64,000 bases of DNA from Flavobacterium alvei (GTDB lineage Bacteria > Bacteroidota > Bacteroidia > Flavobacteriales > Flavobacteriaceae). Position 1 is the first letter of the stretch, and each line of letters starts with the position of its first letter. The stretch lies in assembly GCF_002920895.1 (NCBI RefSeq), contig NZ_PQVG01000001.1:1-64000 (forward strand). Reading direction: 5' to 3'. Both the position numbers and the translations under genes were made by a program. The notes under the pieces are model-generated. The model was not told the origin of the DNA. It was given only the letters and a program-made list of their open reading frames with translations, and made no database searches. This document shows, one piece after another, positions 34,171 to 43,484 of this stretch.

Positions 34171-35739
34171 CTACAAAGTAGCCTTCAAAACTTCCCCAAT
34201 TTTCAACGCACATTTTTCACCATCAATAGCGGCCGAGATAATTCCGCCAGCATAACCTGCACCTTCTCCACAAGGATACAAGCCTTTTATTTGAAGGTGC
34301 TCTAAAGTTTCGGCATCTCTAGGAATGCGCACTGGCGAAGAAGTCCTTGATTCTGGTGCGTGAAGAACGGCTTCGTTGGTCAAAAAACCACGCATTGATT
34401 TTCCGAATTCAACAAAACCTTCTCTTAATATTTGGGTGAGGAATCCAGGAAAAACCTCCCCCATTTCTACCGAAGTCGTTCCTGGAACATAAGAAGTTTT
34501 TGGAATATTAGAAGACACTTTATTTTGAGTAAAATCGACCATTTTTTGGGCAGGAACTTTCTGCGTCTCTCCAGCCAAATGCCAAGCTTTCTGTTCGATG
34601 CTTTTTTGGAATTCCATTCCAGCCAAAGCACCAAATTTTGCAAATGGCTTGAAATCTTCGAGTTTCAATTCAACCACAATTCCAGAATTGGCGGTAGCTT
34701 GATCCCTTTTGGATGGCGACCAACCGTTTGTAACGACTTCGCCAGGACTGGTAGCGCAAGGTGCAATCACACCACCTGGACACATACAAAAAGAATACAT
34801 TCCCCTTCCTCCTACTTGCTTCACAATAGAATAAGGCGATGGCGGCAAATGCTGTCCTCGATAATCGCAACTGTATTGGATACTATCAATTAACGACTGC
34901 GGATGTTCGGCTCGAACGCCCAAGGCAAAAGCTTTAGCCTCTATAAAAATTTGTTTTCTGTCCAATAATTCAAAAACATCACGAGCAGAATGTCCTGTTG
35001 CCAAAATTATTTTGTTGGCAAGAATCGTGTCGCCGTTTTTGGTCACGATGCCTTGCACTTCATTATTTTTAATGAGAATATCGGTCAATCGAGTTTCGAA
35101 AAGAACCATTCCTCCCATTTCGATGATTTTCTCCCGCATATCTTGGATGATTTGCGGTAATTTATTGGTTCCAATGTGTGGATGGGCATCGACCAAAATA
35201 TCAGGTGAAGCCCCGTAAGCGACAAACAATTCCAAAATTCGAGTAACATCGCCACGTTTTTTGGAACGGGTATATAATTTTCCGTCCGAATAGGTTCCTG
35301 CTCCACCTTCGCCAAAACAATAATTGGAATCTTCATCTACGATATGATCTCTATTGATGGCTTTCAAATCGCGACGACGACCTCGAACATCTTTTCCACG
35401 CTCGATTACTATCGGTTTCAAACCTAACTCTATCAATTGCAAAGCGGCAAACAATCCCGCAGGACCAGCTCCTACAACAATTACTTCTAGTGCATTAGCA
35501 ACATTCTTATATTCCGGTAACTCAATTTTAGCTTCTTGAATAGTTTCGCCAACTAAATAAATAGTGACTTTCAAATTGAATTTCACCGCTTTTTGGCGAG
35601 CATCAATCGAACGTTTTAAAATGGAAATATGTTGGATTTCTTTAACATCCACCCGAATTAATTTGGCTATGTGTTGTTTGAGCAACAATTCGTTTGTAGC
35701 TGTTTCTGGCGATGTTTGAAAGAGAAGTTCTTGTGGCAT
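34171..35739 (-). CDS. FAD-dependent dehydrogenase (COG2509 type)
   Basis: A 522-residue flavoprotein. The FAD-binding motif VVGAGPAGLFAALQLIELG lies at about 90-110 after an N-terminal domain that carries no cofactor motif. It is followed by ERGKDVRGRRRD, FGEGGAGTYSDGKLYTR, ATGHSARDVFELL, and CPGGVIAPCATSPGEVVTNG. The C-terminal block is GLYPCGEGAGYAGGIISAAIDGEKCA. These mark the uncharacterised dehydrogenase family of COG2509; the substrate is unknown. It is cytoplasmic. Confidence 0.88.
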   Translation of the reverse strand: MPQELLFQTSPETATNELLLKQHIAKLIRVDVKEIQHISILKRSIDARQKAVKFNLKVTIYLVGETIQEAKIELPEYKNVANALEVIVVGAGPAGLFAALQLIELGLKPIVIERGKDVRGRRRDLKAINRDHIVDEDSNYCFGEGGAGTYSDGKLYTRSKKRGDVTRILELFVAYGASPDILVDAHPHIGTNKLPQIIQDMREKIIEMGGMVLFETRLTDILIKNNEVQGIVTKNGDTILANKIILATGHSARDVFELLDRKQIFIEAKAFALGVRAEHPQSLIDSIQYSCDYRGQHLPPSPYSIVKQVGGRGMYSFCMCPGGVIAPCATSPGEVVTNGWSPSKRDQATANSGIVVELKLEDFKPFAKFGALAGMEFQKSIEQKAWHLAGETQKVPAQKMVDFTQNKVSSNIPKTSYVPGTTSVEMGEVFPGFLTQILREGFVEFGKSMRGFLTNEAVLHAPESRTSSPVRIPRDAETLEHLQIKGLYPCGEGAGYAGGIISAAIDGEKCALKIGEVLKATL

Positions 35740-35862
35740 TGTAAATTAATAGTTATTGAATAGCAATAACGAAATGCAAAAATACTACTTTGATGTGAAC
35801 TTTACTTATTGAATTTAAATCCATTTTCAATTTGTATTTTTACAGTCTAAAAACATCCAAAA

Positions 35863-36102
35863 ATGTCCAGACAAATAAAACTAATATGGGATTTTCGTGG
35901 CCCAACTTCGGCAAAAACTGCTGAACATCACGAAATTCATTTGAAAGAATATATAATTGCAGAGAAATTAACGCCAAACATTACGGGTTTTCAAATCATA
36001 AATGAAATGTATGCAACAGCTTTTATGGTCGTTACTGATGAAACGATGATTCAAGTACGCGATGCCTTGAAACCACATCGTGGAGAGGTTTTTGAAGGTT
36101 AA
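35863..36102 (+). CDS. Conserved small protein of unknown function (79 aa)
   Basis: A soluble protein with no recognised motif beyond its own pattern: IKLIWDFRGPTSAKTAEHHEIHLKEY near the start and NEMYATAFMVVTDETMIQVRDALKPHRGEV toward the end. The His/Glu content of the first block (AEHHEIHLKEY) could bind metal, but that is a guess. It is flanked by divergent and convergent genes, so it has its own promoter and no operon context. Confidence 0.7.
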   Translation: MSRQIKLIWDFRGPTSAKTAEHHEIHLKEYIIAEKLTPNITGFQIINEMYATAFMVVTDETMIQVRDALKPHRGEVFEG

Positions 36103-36174
36103 AATCCAATAAAAAAATTCCAAATTCCAACTTAGAAGATTGGTATTTGGAATTTAAAAAATTGGAATTTATTT

Positions 36175-38370
36175 CTAATTCGCTACTTCGCTCATAAATT
36201 TGATACGCATCAGACGTAATTCATCAATATCATAATCGCCGTCAAATTCTTTTAGAGCTTCCTCTATATTATCGGAATGGGATTCCATAAAATAATCGTG
36301 AATTTCTTCTTGTTGATCATCGTCCAGCATTTCATCAATCCAATACTTGATATTTAATTTGGTTCCTGAATTGACTATTTGCTCCATTTCAGTAATCAAG
36401 GCTTCCATTGTCAACCCTTTGGCAGAAGCAATATCATTGAGCGGTAATTTTCTATCAATATTTTGAATAATATATAATTTATTGATCGAATTGGCTCCTG
36501 TGGATTTTACAACCAAATCTTCGGGACGAATAATATCATTGTCATCCACATATTGACTGATTAAAGCAATGAATTCCTTGCCATATTTCTTAGCTTTTCC
36601 TTCACCAACTCCGTGTGTGTTGATCAATTCATCCATTGAAATGGGATATTTCAAAGCCATATCTTCGAGTGAAGGGTCTTGAAAAACCACAAATGGAGGA
36701 ACTCCTAGTTTTTTGGCTACTTTTTTACGTAAGTCACGCAACATTCCCATTAAAACTTCATCGGCAACTCCAGAGCCTTTTGCAGCAGTTACGATAGCTT
36801 CATCCTCAGATTCGTTGTATTCATGATCTTCAGACATCATGAAGGACTCAGGTTTTTTGATAAAATCCAATCCTTTTTGAGTGATTTTTATCACTCCGTA
36901 TGTCTCAATATCTTTAGATAATAATCCATCAACCAAAACTTGACGCAATAAGGCCATCCAGTATTTTTCGTCGTGATCTGTCCCAGAGCCAAAAAAGGAT
37001 TGAACATCAGTTCTATGCGCTTTTATAATAGCATTTACGCGTCCGATGAGGGTAAAAACAACTTCTTTAGATTTATAAATGTGTTTGGTATCACGAACTA
37101 CTTCGAGCAATTTGACCACTTGATCTTTAGCTTCGACCTTCACTTTTGGATTGCGAACATTGTCGTCCATATCGCCACCTTCTCCAGTTTCAGTATCAAA
37201 CTCTTCACCAAAATAATGAAGTAAAAACTTTCTTCGAGACATAGAAGTTTCGGCATAAGCTACAACTTCCTGCAATAAAGCAAAACCAATTTCTTGTTCG
37301 GCAACAGGTTTTCCTGACAAGAATTTTTCTAATTTCTCGACATCTTTATAAGAGTAATATGCCAAGCAATGCCCTTCGCCACCATCACGTCCAGCACGAC
37401 CTGTTTCTTGATAATAACTTTCTAATGATTTTGGAATATCGTGGTGAATTACAAAACGCACATCGGGTTTGTCAATTCCCATCCCGAAAGCGATGGTTGC
37501 CACCACAACATCTACATCTTCCATAAGAAACATATCTTGATGTTTGGCTCTTGTTTTAGCATCTAATCCAGCGTGATAAGGAACGGCACTTATTCCATTT
37601 ACTTGCAAAACTTCGGCAATAGCTTCTACTTTTTTGCGACTTAAGCAATAAATAATTCCTGATTTCCCTTTGTGTAATTTGATAAACCGAATGATATCCG
37701 CTTCAATATTTTTGGTTTTGGTACGAACTTCGTAATATAAATTAGGTCTATTGAAAGAAGCCTTATAAGTTGTTGCATCGACCGTATCTAAATTTTTCAA
37801 GATATCTTCTTGAACTTTTGGAGTTGCTGTTGCAGTAAGACCTATAATAGGAACGTTACCCAATTGCTTGATAATATGTTTTAGATTTCGGTATTCAGGT
37901 CTAAAATCATGTCCCCATTCAGAGATGCAATGTGCCTCGTCAATAGCAACAAATGAAATTGGCACATTTTGTAAAAAAGCTACATATTCTTCCTTAGTCA
38001 AGGATTCGGGAGCTACATACAAAAGCTTGGTCAATCCTGAAGTAATATCGGTTTTGACTTGAGCAATTTCGGTTTTAGTGAGTGAGGAATTTAATACATG
38101 AGCAACGCCATTTTCTGAAGATAAACTTCTAATAGCATCTACTTGATTCTTCATTAAGGCAATTAAAGGAGAAACAACGATTGCTGTTCCTTCTTGAACT
38201 AAAGCAGGCAATTGATAACAAAGCGATTTGCCTCCGCCCGTAGGCATAATCACGAAAGTGTTTTCTTTATTGAGAATACTTTTGATAACTTGCTCCTGTA
38301 AACCTTTGAATTGGCTGAAGCCAAAATACTTCTTTAATTCTCTGTGGATGTCAATTTCGTTTGAATTCAT
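36175..38370 (-). CDS. recQ: ATP-dependent DNA helicase RecQ
   Basis: A 731-residue 3'-5' helicase for recombination and replication repair. Walker A is MPTGGGKSLCYQLP, the DEAH box and following segment are DEAHCISEWGHDFRPEY, and motif VI is YYQETGRAGRDG. A RecQ-C zinc/winged-helix region (RRKFLLHYFGEEF) follows; it lacks the usual Cys cluster in this stretch. An HRDC domain has FVVFQDPSLEDMA. The C-terminus extends past HRDC with an extra helical region. Confidence 0.95.
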   Translation of the reverse strand: MNSNEIDIHRELKKYFGFSQFKGLQEQVIKSILNKENTFVIMPTGGGKSLCYQLPALVQEGTAIVVSPLIALMKNQVDAIRSLSSENGVAHVLNSSLTKTEIAQVKTDITSGLTKLLYVAPESLTKEEYVAFLQNVPISFVAIDEAHCISEWGHDFRPEYRNLKHIIKQLGNVPIIGLTATATPKVQEDILKNLDTVDATTYKASFNRPNLYYEVRTKTKNIEADIIRFIKLHKGKSGIIYCLSRKKVEAIAEVLQVNGISAVPYHAGLDAKTRAKHQDMFLMEDVDVVVATIAFGMGIDKPDVRFVIHHDIPKSLESYYQETGRAGRDGGEGHCLAYYSYKDVEKLEKFLSGKPVAEQEIGFALLQEVVAYAETSMSRRKFLLHYFGEEFDTETGEGGDMDDNVRNPKVKVEAKDQVVKLLEVVRDTKHIYKSKEVVFTLIGRVNAIIKAHRTDVQSFFGSGTDHDEKYWMALLRQVLVDGLLSKDIETYGVIKITQKGLDFIKKPESFMMSEDHEYNESEDEAIVTAAKGSGVADEVLMGMLRDLRKKVAKKLGVPPFVVFQDPSLEDMALKYPISMDELINTHGVGEGKAKKYGKEFIALISQYVDDNDIIRPEDLVVKSTGANSINKLYIIQNIDRKLPLNDIASAKGLTMEALITEMEQIVNSGTKLNIKYWIDEMLDDDQQEEIHDYFMESHSDNIEEALKEFDGDYDIDELRLMRIKFMSEVAN

Positions 38371-38455
38371 TCTTTATTAATGGTATTTTATCTAAATTTG
38401 CGTTTCATAAAGATACTAATTTCTTTCATACATACAAATTTTATAAAATTCTATT

Positions 38456-39421
38456 TTGAATACAAAAGAAAATATATTGATTTTGGCAAAAAAAACTATT
38501 CTCTCTGAGAGCGAATCTATTGCTAAACTCATTGATTTTATTGACTTTAACTTCGTAGAAGCTACACAAATTCTTTTTCAATCAAAAGGAAGATTGATTG
38601 TAACAGGCATTGGAAAAAGTGCCATTATTGCACAAAAAATGGTGGCAACATTTAATTCTACAGGAACACCATCGCTGTTTTTGCATGCTTCCGAGGCCAT
38701 TCATGGCGATTTGGGAATGGTTCAGCCTGACGATATTGTGCTTTGTATTTCAAAAAGTGGCAACAGTCCCGAAATAAAAATTTTAGTTCCACTCCTAAAA
38801 CGTTTTGGAAATACACTAATTGCTATGACCGGAAATATCAGTTCGTTTTTGGCAAAAGAGTCTCAATTTGTTCTAAACACCACTGTTGATGCGGAATCTT
38901 GTCCTCATAATTTGGCCCCAACAAATAGTACTACCGCACAACTCGTTATGGGTGATGCTCTTGCTATGTGTTTGATGAATTTAAGAAATTTCAGTCGTGA
39001 GGATTTTGCAAAATACCATCCTGGCGGTTCATTGGGTAAAAAATTATTACTTCAAGTGAAGGATATGCTTGAAAACTCCTTGAAACCAATGGTAACGCCC
39101 GATGCACCTATTAAAAAAGTAATTTTAGAAATTTCTGAAAAAAGACTTGGCGCAACAGCTGTTGTCGAAAATGACAAAGTAATTGGAGTTATTACTGATG
39201 GTGATATTAGAAGGATGCTCAATGAAAATGATACTTTTACGCATTTGACTGCCAAAGATATAATGACGAAAACGCCAAAAATGATTCAATCGACCACAAT
39301 GGTGGTGCAAGCACTGAATATTCTTGAAGATTTTTCGATCACTCAATTAATAGTAGTTGATCACGAACAATACAAAGGAATTATTCATTTGCATGATATT
39401 TTAAAAGAAGGAATAGTATAA
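38456..39421 (+). CDS. kdsD: Arabinose-5-phosphate isomerase, KpsF/GutQ family
   Basis: Converts ribulose-5-phosphate to arabinose-5-phosphate for Kdo synthesis. An SIS domain (RLIVTGIGKSAIIAQKMVATFNSTGTP, then HGDLGMVQPDD, SKSGNSPEI and the catalytic HPGGSLGK region) is followed by two CBS domains (about 205-321). The start is TTG at 38456; no ATG gives the conserved N-terminus. The stop overlaps the tatC ATG by one base. Confidence 0.93.
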   Translation: MNTKENILILAKKTILSESESIAKLIDFIDFNFVEATQILFQSKGRLIVTGIGKSAIIAQKMVATFNSTGTPSLFLHASEAIHGDLGMVQPDDIVLCISKSGNSPEIKILVPLLKRFGNTLIAMTGNISSFLAKESQFVLNTTVDAESCPHNLAPTNSTTAQLVMGDALAMCLMNLRNFSREDFAKYHPGGSLGKKLLLQVKDMLENSLKPMVTPDAPIKKVILEISEKRLGATAVVENDKVIGVITDGDIRRMLNENDTFTHLTAKDIMTKTPKMIQSTTMVVQALNILEDFSITQLIVVDHEQYKGIIHLHDILKEGIV

Positions 39422-40242
39422 TGGCGAATAAACAACTTAAAGAAATGTCTTTTTTAGACCATCTCGAGGAATTAAGATGGTTATTAGTTCGAAGTACGAT
39501 AGCCATTATCATTATGGCATTCTTTACTTATTTTGTAAGCGATTATTTGTTTGACACCATCATATTTGGACCAACAAGACCTTCATTTTACACCTATCGC
39601 TGGTTTTGTGAATTATCACATTATTTAAATTTTGGCGAAAGTATTTGTATTGAAGAATTGCCTTTTATCATTCAGAATACTGAAATGGAAGGACAAGTAA
39701 ATATGTTTGTTTGGATGTGTCTATTGGCTGGTTTTATACTTGCTTTTCCTTATATATTATTCCAAATTTGGGGCTTTATCAGTCCCGCATTGTATGCGAA
39801 TGAAAAGAAAAACGCTAAATTTTTCATCTTTATTTCCTCTTTATTGTTCTTTTTAGGAGTACTTTTTGGCTATTTCATTATTATTCCAATGTCGGTCAAT
39901 TTTGTTGCCACCTTTACTGTGAGCGAAATGGTTAAAAATCAATTTACCTTAGATTCCTATATCGGAATGTTTAAAACATCGGTTATAGCGGGAGGTTTAT
40001 TTTTTGAATTACCCATAATTATTTATTTCTTGACAAAACTAGGATTAGTAACTCCCGAATTTCTGAGGAAATATCGAAAATATGCTATAGTCATAGTATT
40101 AATAGTTGCCGCAATTGTTACTCCTCCAGATGTTGTAAGCCAAACAATAGTTGCTATTCCGATGTTGATAATTTTTGAATTAAGTGTAATAATTTCTTCT
40201 ATTGTTTATAAACGAAAAATAAAAAATGAGCAACTTAGTTAA
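39421..40242 (+). CDS. tatC: Sec-independent protein translocase TatC
   Basis: A 273-residue membrane protein with six helices. The N-terminal SFLDHLEELRWLLVRS is the TatC hallmark that contacts twin-arginine signals; a later segment has ALYANEKKNAKFFIFISSLLFFLGVLFGYF and TPPDVVSQTIVAIPML. It would form the Tat receptor with TatA, which is not in this window. It overlaps kdsD by 1 base and the next gene by 17 bases, so the three are translated from one mRNA. Confidence 0.96.
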   Translation: MANKQLKEMSFLDHLEELRWLLVRSTIAIIIMAFFTYFVSDYLFDTIIFGPTRPSFYTYRWFCELSHYLNFGESICIEELPFIIQNTEMEGQVNMFVWMCLLAGFILAFPYILFQIWGFISPALYANEKKNAKFFIFISSLLFFLGVLFGYFIIIPMSVNFVATFTVSEMVKNQFTLDSYIGMFKTSVIAGGLFFELPIIIYFLTKLGLVTPEFLRKYRKYAIVIVLIVAAIVTPPDVVSQTIVAIPMLIIFELSVIISSIVYKRKIKNEQLS

Positions 40243-40576
40243 AGAATTCAACGACTATCGTTCTAAAATGAACGAAAAATTATTGGCCGATAATAATAAA
40301 ATTGTAAAGCGAATTTTCAATCTTGACACCAATGCCTATGCAGATGGAGCGCTTGATGTTAGAACCAAAGAATTATTAGGTTTAGTCGCTTCGACTGTTT
40401 TGAGATGCGATGATTGCGTAAAATACCACTTAGAAAATTGCTATAAAGAAGGTATTTCAAAAGAAGAAATGATGGAAGCAATGGGCATCGCCACATTAGT
40501 TGGCGGAACTATTGTTATTCCACACCTGAGAAGAGCTTATGAATTTTGGGAAGAATTAGAAGAAAGTCAGCAGTAA
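40226..40576 (+). CDS. Carboxymuconolactone decarboxylase family (AhpD-like) protein
   Basis: A 116-residue protein with the AhpD-type active centre RCDDCVKYHLENC (CxxC plus His three residues later). This points to a disulfide-linked peroxidase partner rather than a true decarboxylase. The helical bundle GISKEEMMEAMGIATLVGGTIVIPHLRRA is typical of the family. It overlaps the tatC end by 17 bases, a coupling also common in related genomes as far as I recall. Confidence 0.88.
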   Translation: MSNLVKEFNDYRSKMNEKLLADNNKIVKRIFNLDTNAYADGALDVRTKELLGLVASTVLRCDDCVKYHLENCYKEGISKEEMMEAMGIATLVGGTIVIPHLRRAYEFWEELEESQQ

Positions 40577-40686
40577 TCAGTTTGCAGATTCTAAAATTGA
40601 AGTTAAATAGAAAAATCAAAACAATGATTTTTTGTTAATTTGTAAAATAAATTCCAGCAGAGATGCTGAAATAAATCCAGCATAAA

Positions 40687-41427
40687 ATGAAGTTAAGAGC
40701 CGAAAATCTAGTAAAGACATATAAAGGGCGAAGCGTTGTAAAAGGCGTTTCGGTAGAAGTAAACCAAGGCGAAATTATAGGACTTCTGGGTCCCAATGGT
40801 GCCGGAAAAACAACTTCATTTTATATGATTGTTGGATTAGTAAAACCCAATATGGGCAACATCTATCTTGACGATCTAAACATCACTGATTTCCCGATGT
40901 ACAAAAGAGCGCAACAAGGTATTGGGTATTTGGCACAAGAAGCTTCTGTTTTTAGAAAACTAAGTGTTGAAGATAATATTTTGAGCGTGTTGCAACTCAC
41001 AAACCTTTCCAAAGAAGCTCAAGAAGAGAAAATGGAAAGTTTGATAGAAGAGTTTAGTTTGGGGCACATACGTACCAACAGAGGCGATTTACTTTCGGGT
41101 GGCGAACGTCGTCGTACCGAAATTGCTCGTTGTTTGGCTACCGACCCTAAATTTATTCTACTCGATGAACCCTTTGCAGGTGTCGATCCCGTTGCTGTAG
41201 AAGATATTCAACGAATTGTAGCGCAACTAAAAAATAAAAACATTGGAATCCTGATTACTGACCATAATGTGCAAGAAACTTTGGCCATTACAGACAAAAC
41301 CTATCTTATGTTTGAAGGCGGAATCCTAAAAGCTGGAGTCCCAGAAGAATTGGTAGAAGACGAAATGGTTCGACGTGTATATTTAGGTCAAAATTTCGAG
41401 TTGAGAAAAAAGAAAATAGAGTTTTAA
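40687..41427 (+). CDS. lptB: LPS export ABC transporter ATPase LptB
   Basis: A 246-residue ATPase with Walker A GPNGAGKTTSFY, the Q-loop YLAQEASVFRKL, signature LLSGGERRRTEIARCLA, Walker B FILLDEPFAGVDP and the switch His in ITDHNVQ. The ERRRTEIARCL and FAGVDPVAVEDIQ wording is characteristic of LptB rather than other importers. It powers LPS extraction with LptF/LptG-type permeases; one such permease is at 19111. Confidence 0.95.
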   Translation: MKLRAENLVKTYKGRSVVKGVSVEVNQGEIIGLLGPNGAGKTTSFYMIVGLVKPNMGNIYLDDLNITDFPMYKRAQQGIGYLAQEASVFRKLSVEDNILSVLQLTNLSKEAQEEKMESLIEEFSLGHIRTNRGDLLSGGERRRTEIARCLATDPKFILLDEPFAGVDPVAVEDIQRIVAQLKNKNIGILITDHNVQETLAITDKTYLMFEGGILKAGVPEELVEDEMVRRVYLGQNFELRKKKIEF

Positions 41428-41470
41428 CAACAGTGTTCCGTTTGAAAAAATTAAGTTAAAACATCTAGTT

Positions 41471-41719
41471 ATGAATAACTCTAATGATTGGAGAGACAAC
41501 GATCCCGATAAACAAACAGCGGAAAATTGGCGCAAAGACCCTAAGAATTGGATTTGGAATATCTTTTATTACAACAAAGAAGATCAACGTCTTTTTGTTT
41601 CAAAAAAAATAGAATGGATGGGAACAACACTTAATTTTGCAAACCCAAAATCGGTTTTGGTTTTAGTTGCGATGGGTTCTTTTTTGGGGATGGTTCTCTA
41701 TTTTATCTTAAAAAACTAA
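41471..41719 (+). CDS. DUF5808-like small membrane protein
   Basis: An 82-residue protein whose middle (WIWNIFYYNKEDQRLFVSKK, then TLNFANPKS) fits the DUF5808 pattern seen in Bacteroidota and Firmicutes. A single C-terminal membrane helix follows (VLVLVAMGSFLGMVLYFIL). Role unknown. It lies 43 bp after lptB and is convergent with the GH25 gene, whose stop is 3 bp away. Confidence 0.75.
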   Translation: MNNSNDWRDNDPDKQTAENWRKDPKNWIWNIFYYNKEDQRLFVSKKIEWMGTTLNFANPKSVLVLVAMGSFLGMVLYFILKN

Positions 41720-41722
41720 AAA

Positions 41723-42586
41723 CTACTCGATTGTAATAAACCGCAACTGCTCGACATCGCCATTAAAAATATTGACATCTACATTGCCTTTGATTCCTGA
41801 AACGGAAGCTTTTTCAGTAAATTGCCAAAAAAGCCAATCCTCTTCTATTTTTTCTCGATAAAAGTTATAATTGGCAATCCAAAAAAGGTAATCTGAAAAG
41901 TCTTTCTTCAAAAAATCATCATAATATTTCTCGCCTGTATAAATAATAGGTTTCACTTTATAATGCGCCTCAACAGCTTTCAACCAACGTCTCAATCCAA
42001 TTTTCAAACTATCTAAAGATTGATCTTTAGGCAATTTTTCAATATCTAAAACAGGAGGCAAATCACCTTTTCTCAAACGAACTGTTTTTATAAAAAGTTT
42101 AGCTTGCTCTAATGAATTTTCGTTTGGACGATAATAATGATAGGCTCCACGAATGAGTTTTTGCTTTTTGACTGCTTTCCAATTCTGCTCAAATTGCTGG
42201 TCTTCGCCATCATTTCCAGCCGTGGCACGAACAAGAACAAACGAAACTGGATATTCTTCCTCTACATTTTGAACCAAATCCCAATCAATTTCTCCTTGAT
42301 ATTCTGAAACGTCTATACCAATGGCTTTGCCTTTATGATTATCTAAAACCTGATAATTCCGAATATCCGAAATTCGCTTGGATTGCTCTTGTTCGTATTT
42401 TAATTTATAGGATTTAAACCCCAAATAATACAAAAACCCATTTCGATAATGATACCCTAGACCGATAAATAGCAAAATAAAAAATCCAATTATAGAAAAA
42501 CGCAACAGTTTTCCCGAGAAAAAGGAACCTTTTTTTCTAGGTTTTCGTCTAATTACAGGTTTGCTTCGTGTAGTTTTCCGCCTCAT
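41723..42586 (-). CDS. GH25-family lysozyme-like glycoside hydrolase
   Basis: A 287-residue protein with a very basic N-terminus (RRKTTRSKPVIRRKPRKK), one membrane anchor (FSIIGFFILLFIGLGYHYRNG) and a GH25 domain. The domain has GIDVSEYQGEIDWDLVQ with the catalytic Asp, VLVRATAGNDGEDQQFEQNW, RGAYHYYRP, PPVLDIEKL with the second acid pair, and IYTG. GH25 muramidases cut peptidoglycan. The anchor would hold it on the inner membrane facing the periplasm. Confidence 0.9.
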   Translation of the reverse strand: MRRKTTRSKPVIRRKPRKKGSFFSGKLLRFSIIGFFILLFIGLGYHYRNGFLYYLGFKSYKLKYEQEQSKRISDIRNYQVLDNHKGKAIGIDVSEYQGEIDWDLVQNVEEEYPVSFVLVRATAGNDGEDQQFEQNWKAVKKQKLIRGAYHYYRPNENSLEQAKLFIKTVRLRKGDLPPVLDIEKLPKDQSLDSLKIGLRRWLKAVEAHYKVKPIIYTGEKYYDDFLKKDFSDYLFWIANYNFYREKIEEDWLFWQFTEKASVSGIKGNVDVNIFNGDVEQLRFITIE

Positions 42587-42593
42587 TGAAAAA

Positions 42594-43295
42594 CTACTTT
42601 TTCAAAAATTTGTTATTGATAACAGACAACAAAACATAAGTAATAATGACTAAAGGAATGGCTAGGTATTGAAAGAAAATCAACAGCAAAACACACAAAC
42701 TCAAAAAGACAATTTGAAGTGCATTTTTCTTAAAAGTAAAATCTTTAATTTTCAAAGAAAACAAAGGAATTTCGGCATTTAGAATGAAAGCGCTAAATAA
42801 AGTAATCCCTAAAAGAACCCAATAATTGGTCAGAATTTCAAGCAAAACTAAGGAATCTGAATATTTTAAAACCAATGGCAAACTCAAAATAAACAAAGCA
42901 TTTGCAGGTGTTGGCAAGCCAATAAAAGAATCGGTTTGACGTGTGTCAATATTAAAATTCGCCAAACGATAACAAGAACCAAGTGCGATAATAAACCCTA
43001 AAAAAGAAAAATAATGATTGGGATTGGAACTATTTTCCATCATTGAAAACATCACAAAACCAGGAACAACTCCGCTTGTAACCATATCAGCTAAGGAATC
43101 TAATTGCAAACCAAGAGGACCTGCAACCTTAAACAATCGGGCAAAAAAACCATCAAAAAAATCTAGAAAAATTCCGAGACTCACAAAAAAGAAAGCCATT
43201 TCAAAATTCAATTCGGCTACAAAAACCACGGCAATACAACCGCAAAAAAGATTAAGCAACGTGATGATATTTGGGATGTGTTTTTTTATTTGCAT
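42594..43295 (-). CDS. pssA: CDP-diacylglycerol-serine O-phosphatidyltransferase
   Basis: A 233-residue membrane enzyme that makes phosphatidylserine, precursor of phosphatidylethanolamine. The CDP-alcohol phosphotransferase signature appears as DFFDGFFARLFKVAGPLGLQLDSLADMVTSG in outline (D-x2-DG-x2-AR-x8-G-x3-D-x3-D). The start MQIKKHIPNIITLLNLFCGCIA and about six further helices match the PssA type II class. It lies 7 bp upstream of the GH25 gene on the same strand. Confidence 0.94.
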   Translation of the reverse strand: MQIKKHIPNIITLLNLFCGCIAVVFVAELNFEMAFFFVSLGIFLDFFDGFFARLFKVAGPLGLQLDSLADMVTSGVVPGFVMFSMMENSSNPNHYFSFLGFIIALGSCYRLANFNIDTRQTDSFIGLPTPANALFILSLPLVLKYSDSLVLLEILTNYWVLLGITLFSAFILNAEIPLFSLKIKDFTFKKNALQIVFLSLCVLLLIFFQYLAIPLVIITYVLLSVINNKFLKK

Positions 43296-43484
43296 GGTTA
43301 TAAAAATTTAGATTGTCAAAGTTCACAAATTTAGTATAATAAGTCAATGAGAAGTGCGTTTTTTAGAAGAGATTTACCTTCCGAAGCTTTTATGTTTGGA
43401 ATGGGTTGTTAAAAAAGAGATTAGCTCAGTAAAAAATTATATTTTTGGAAAAAATTAAACAGCCTTTGGGTTGCAAACGAATTC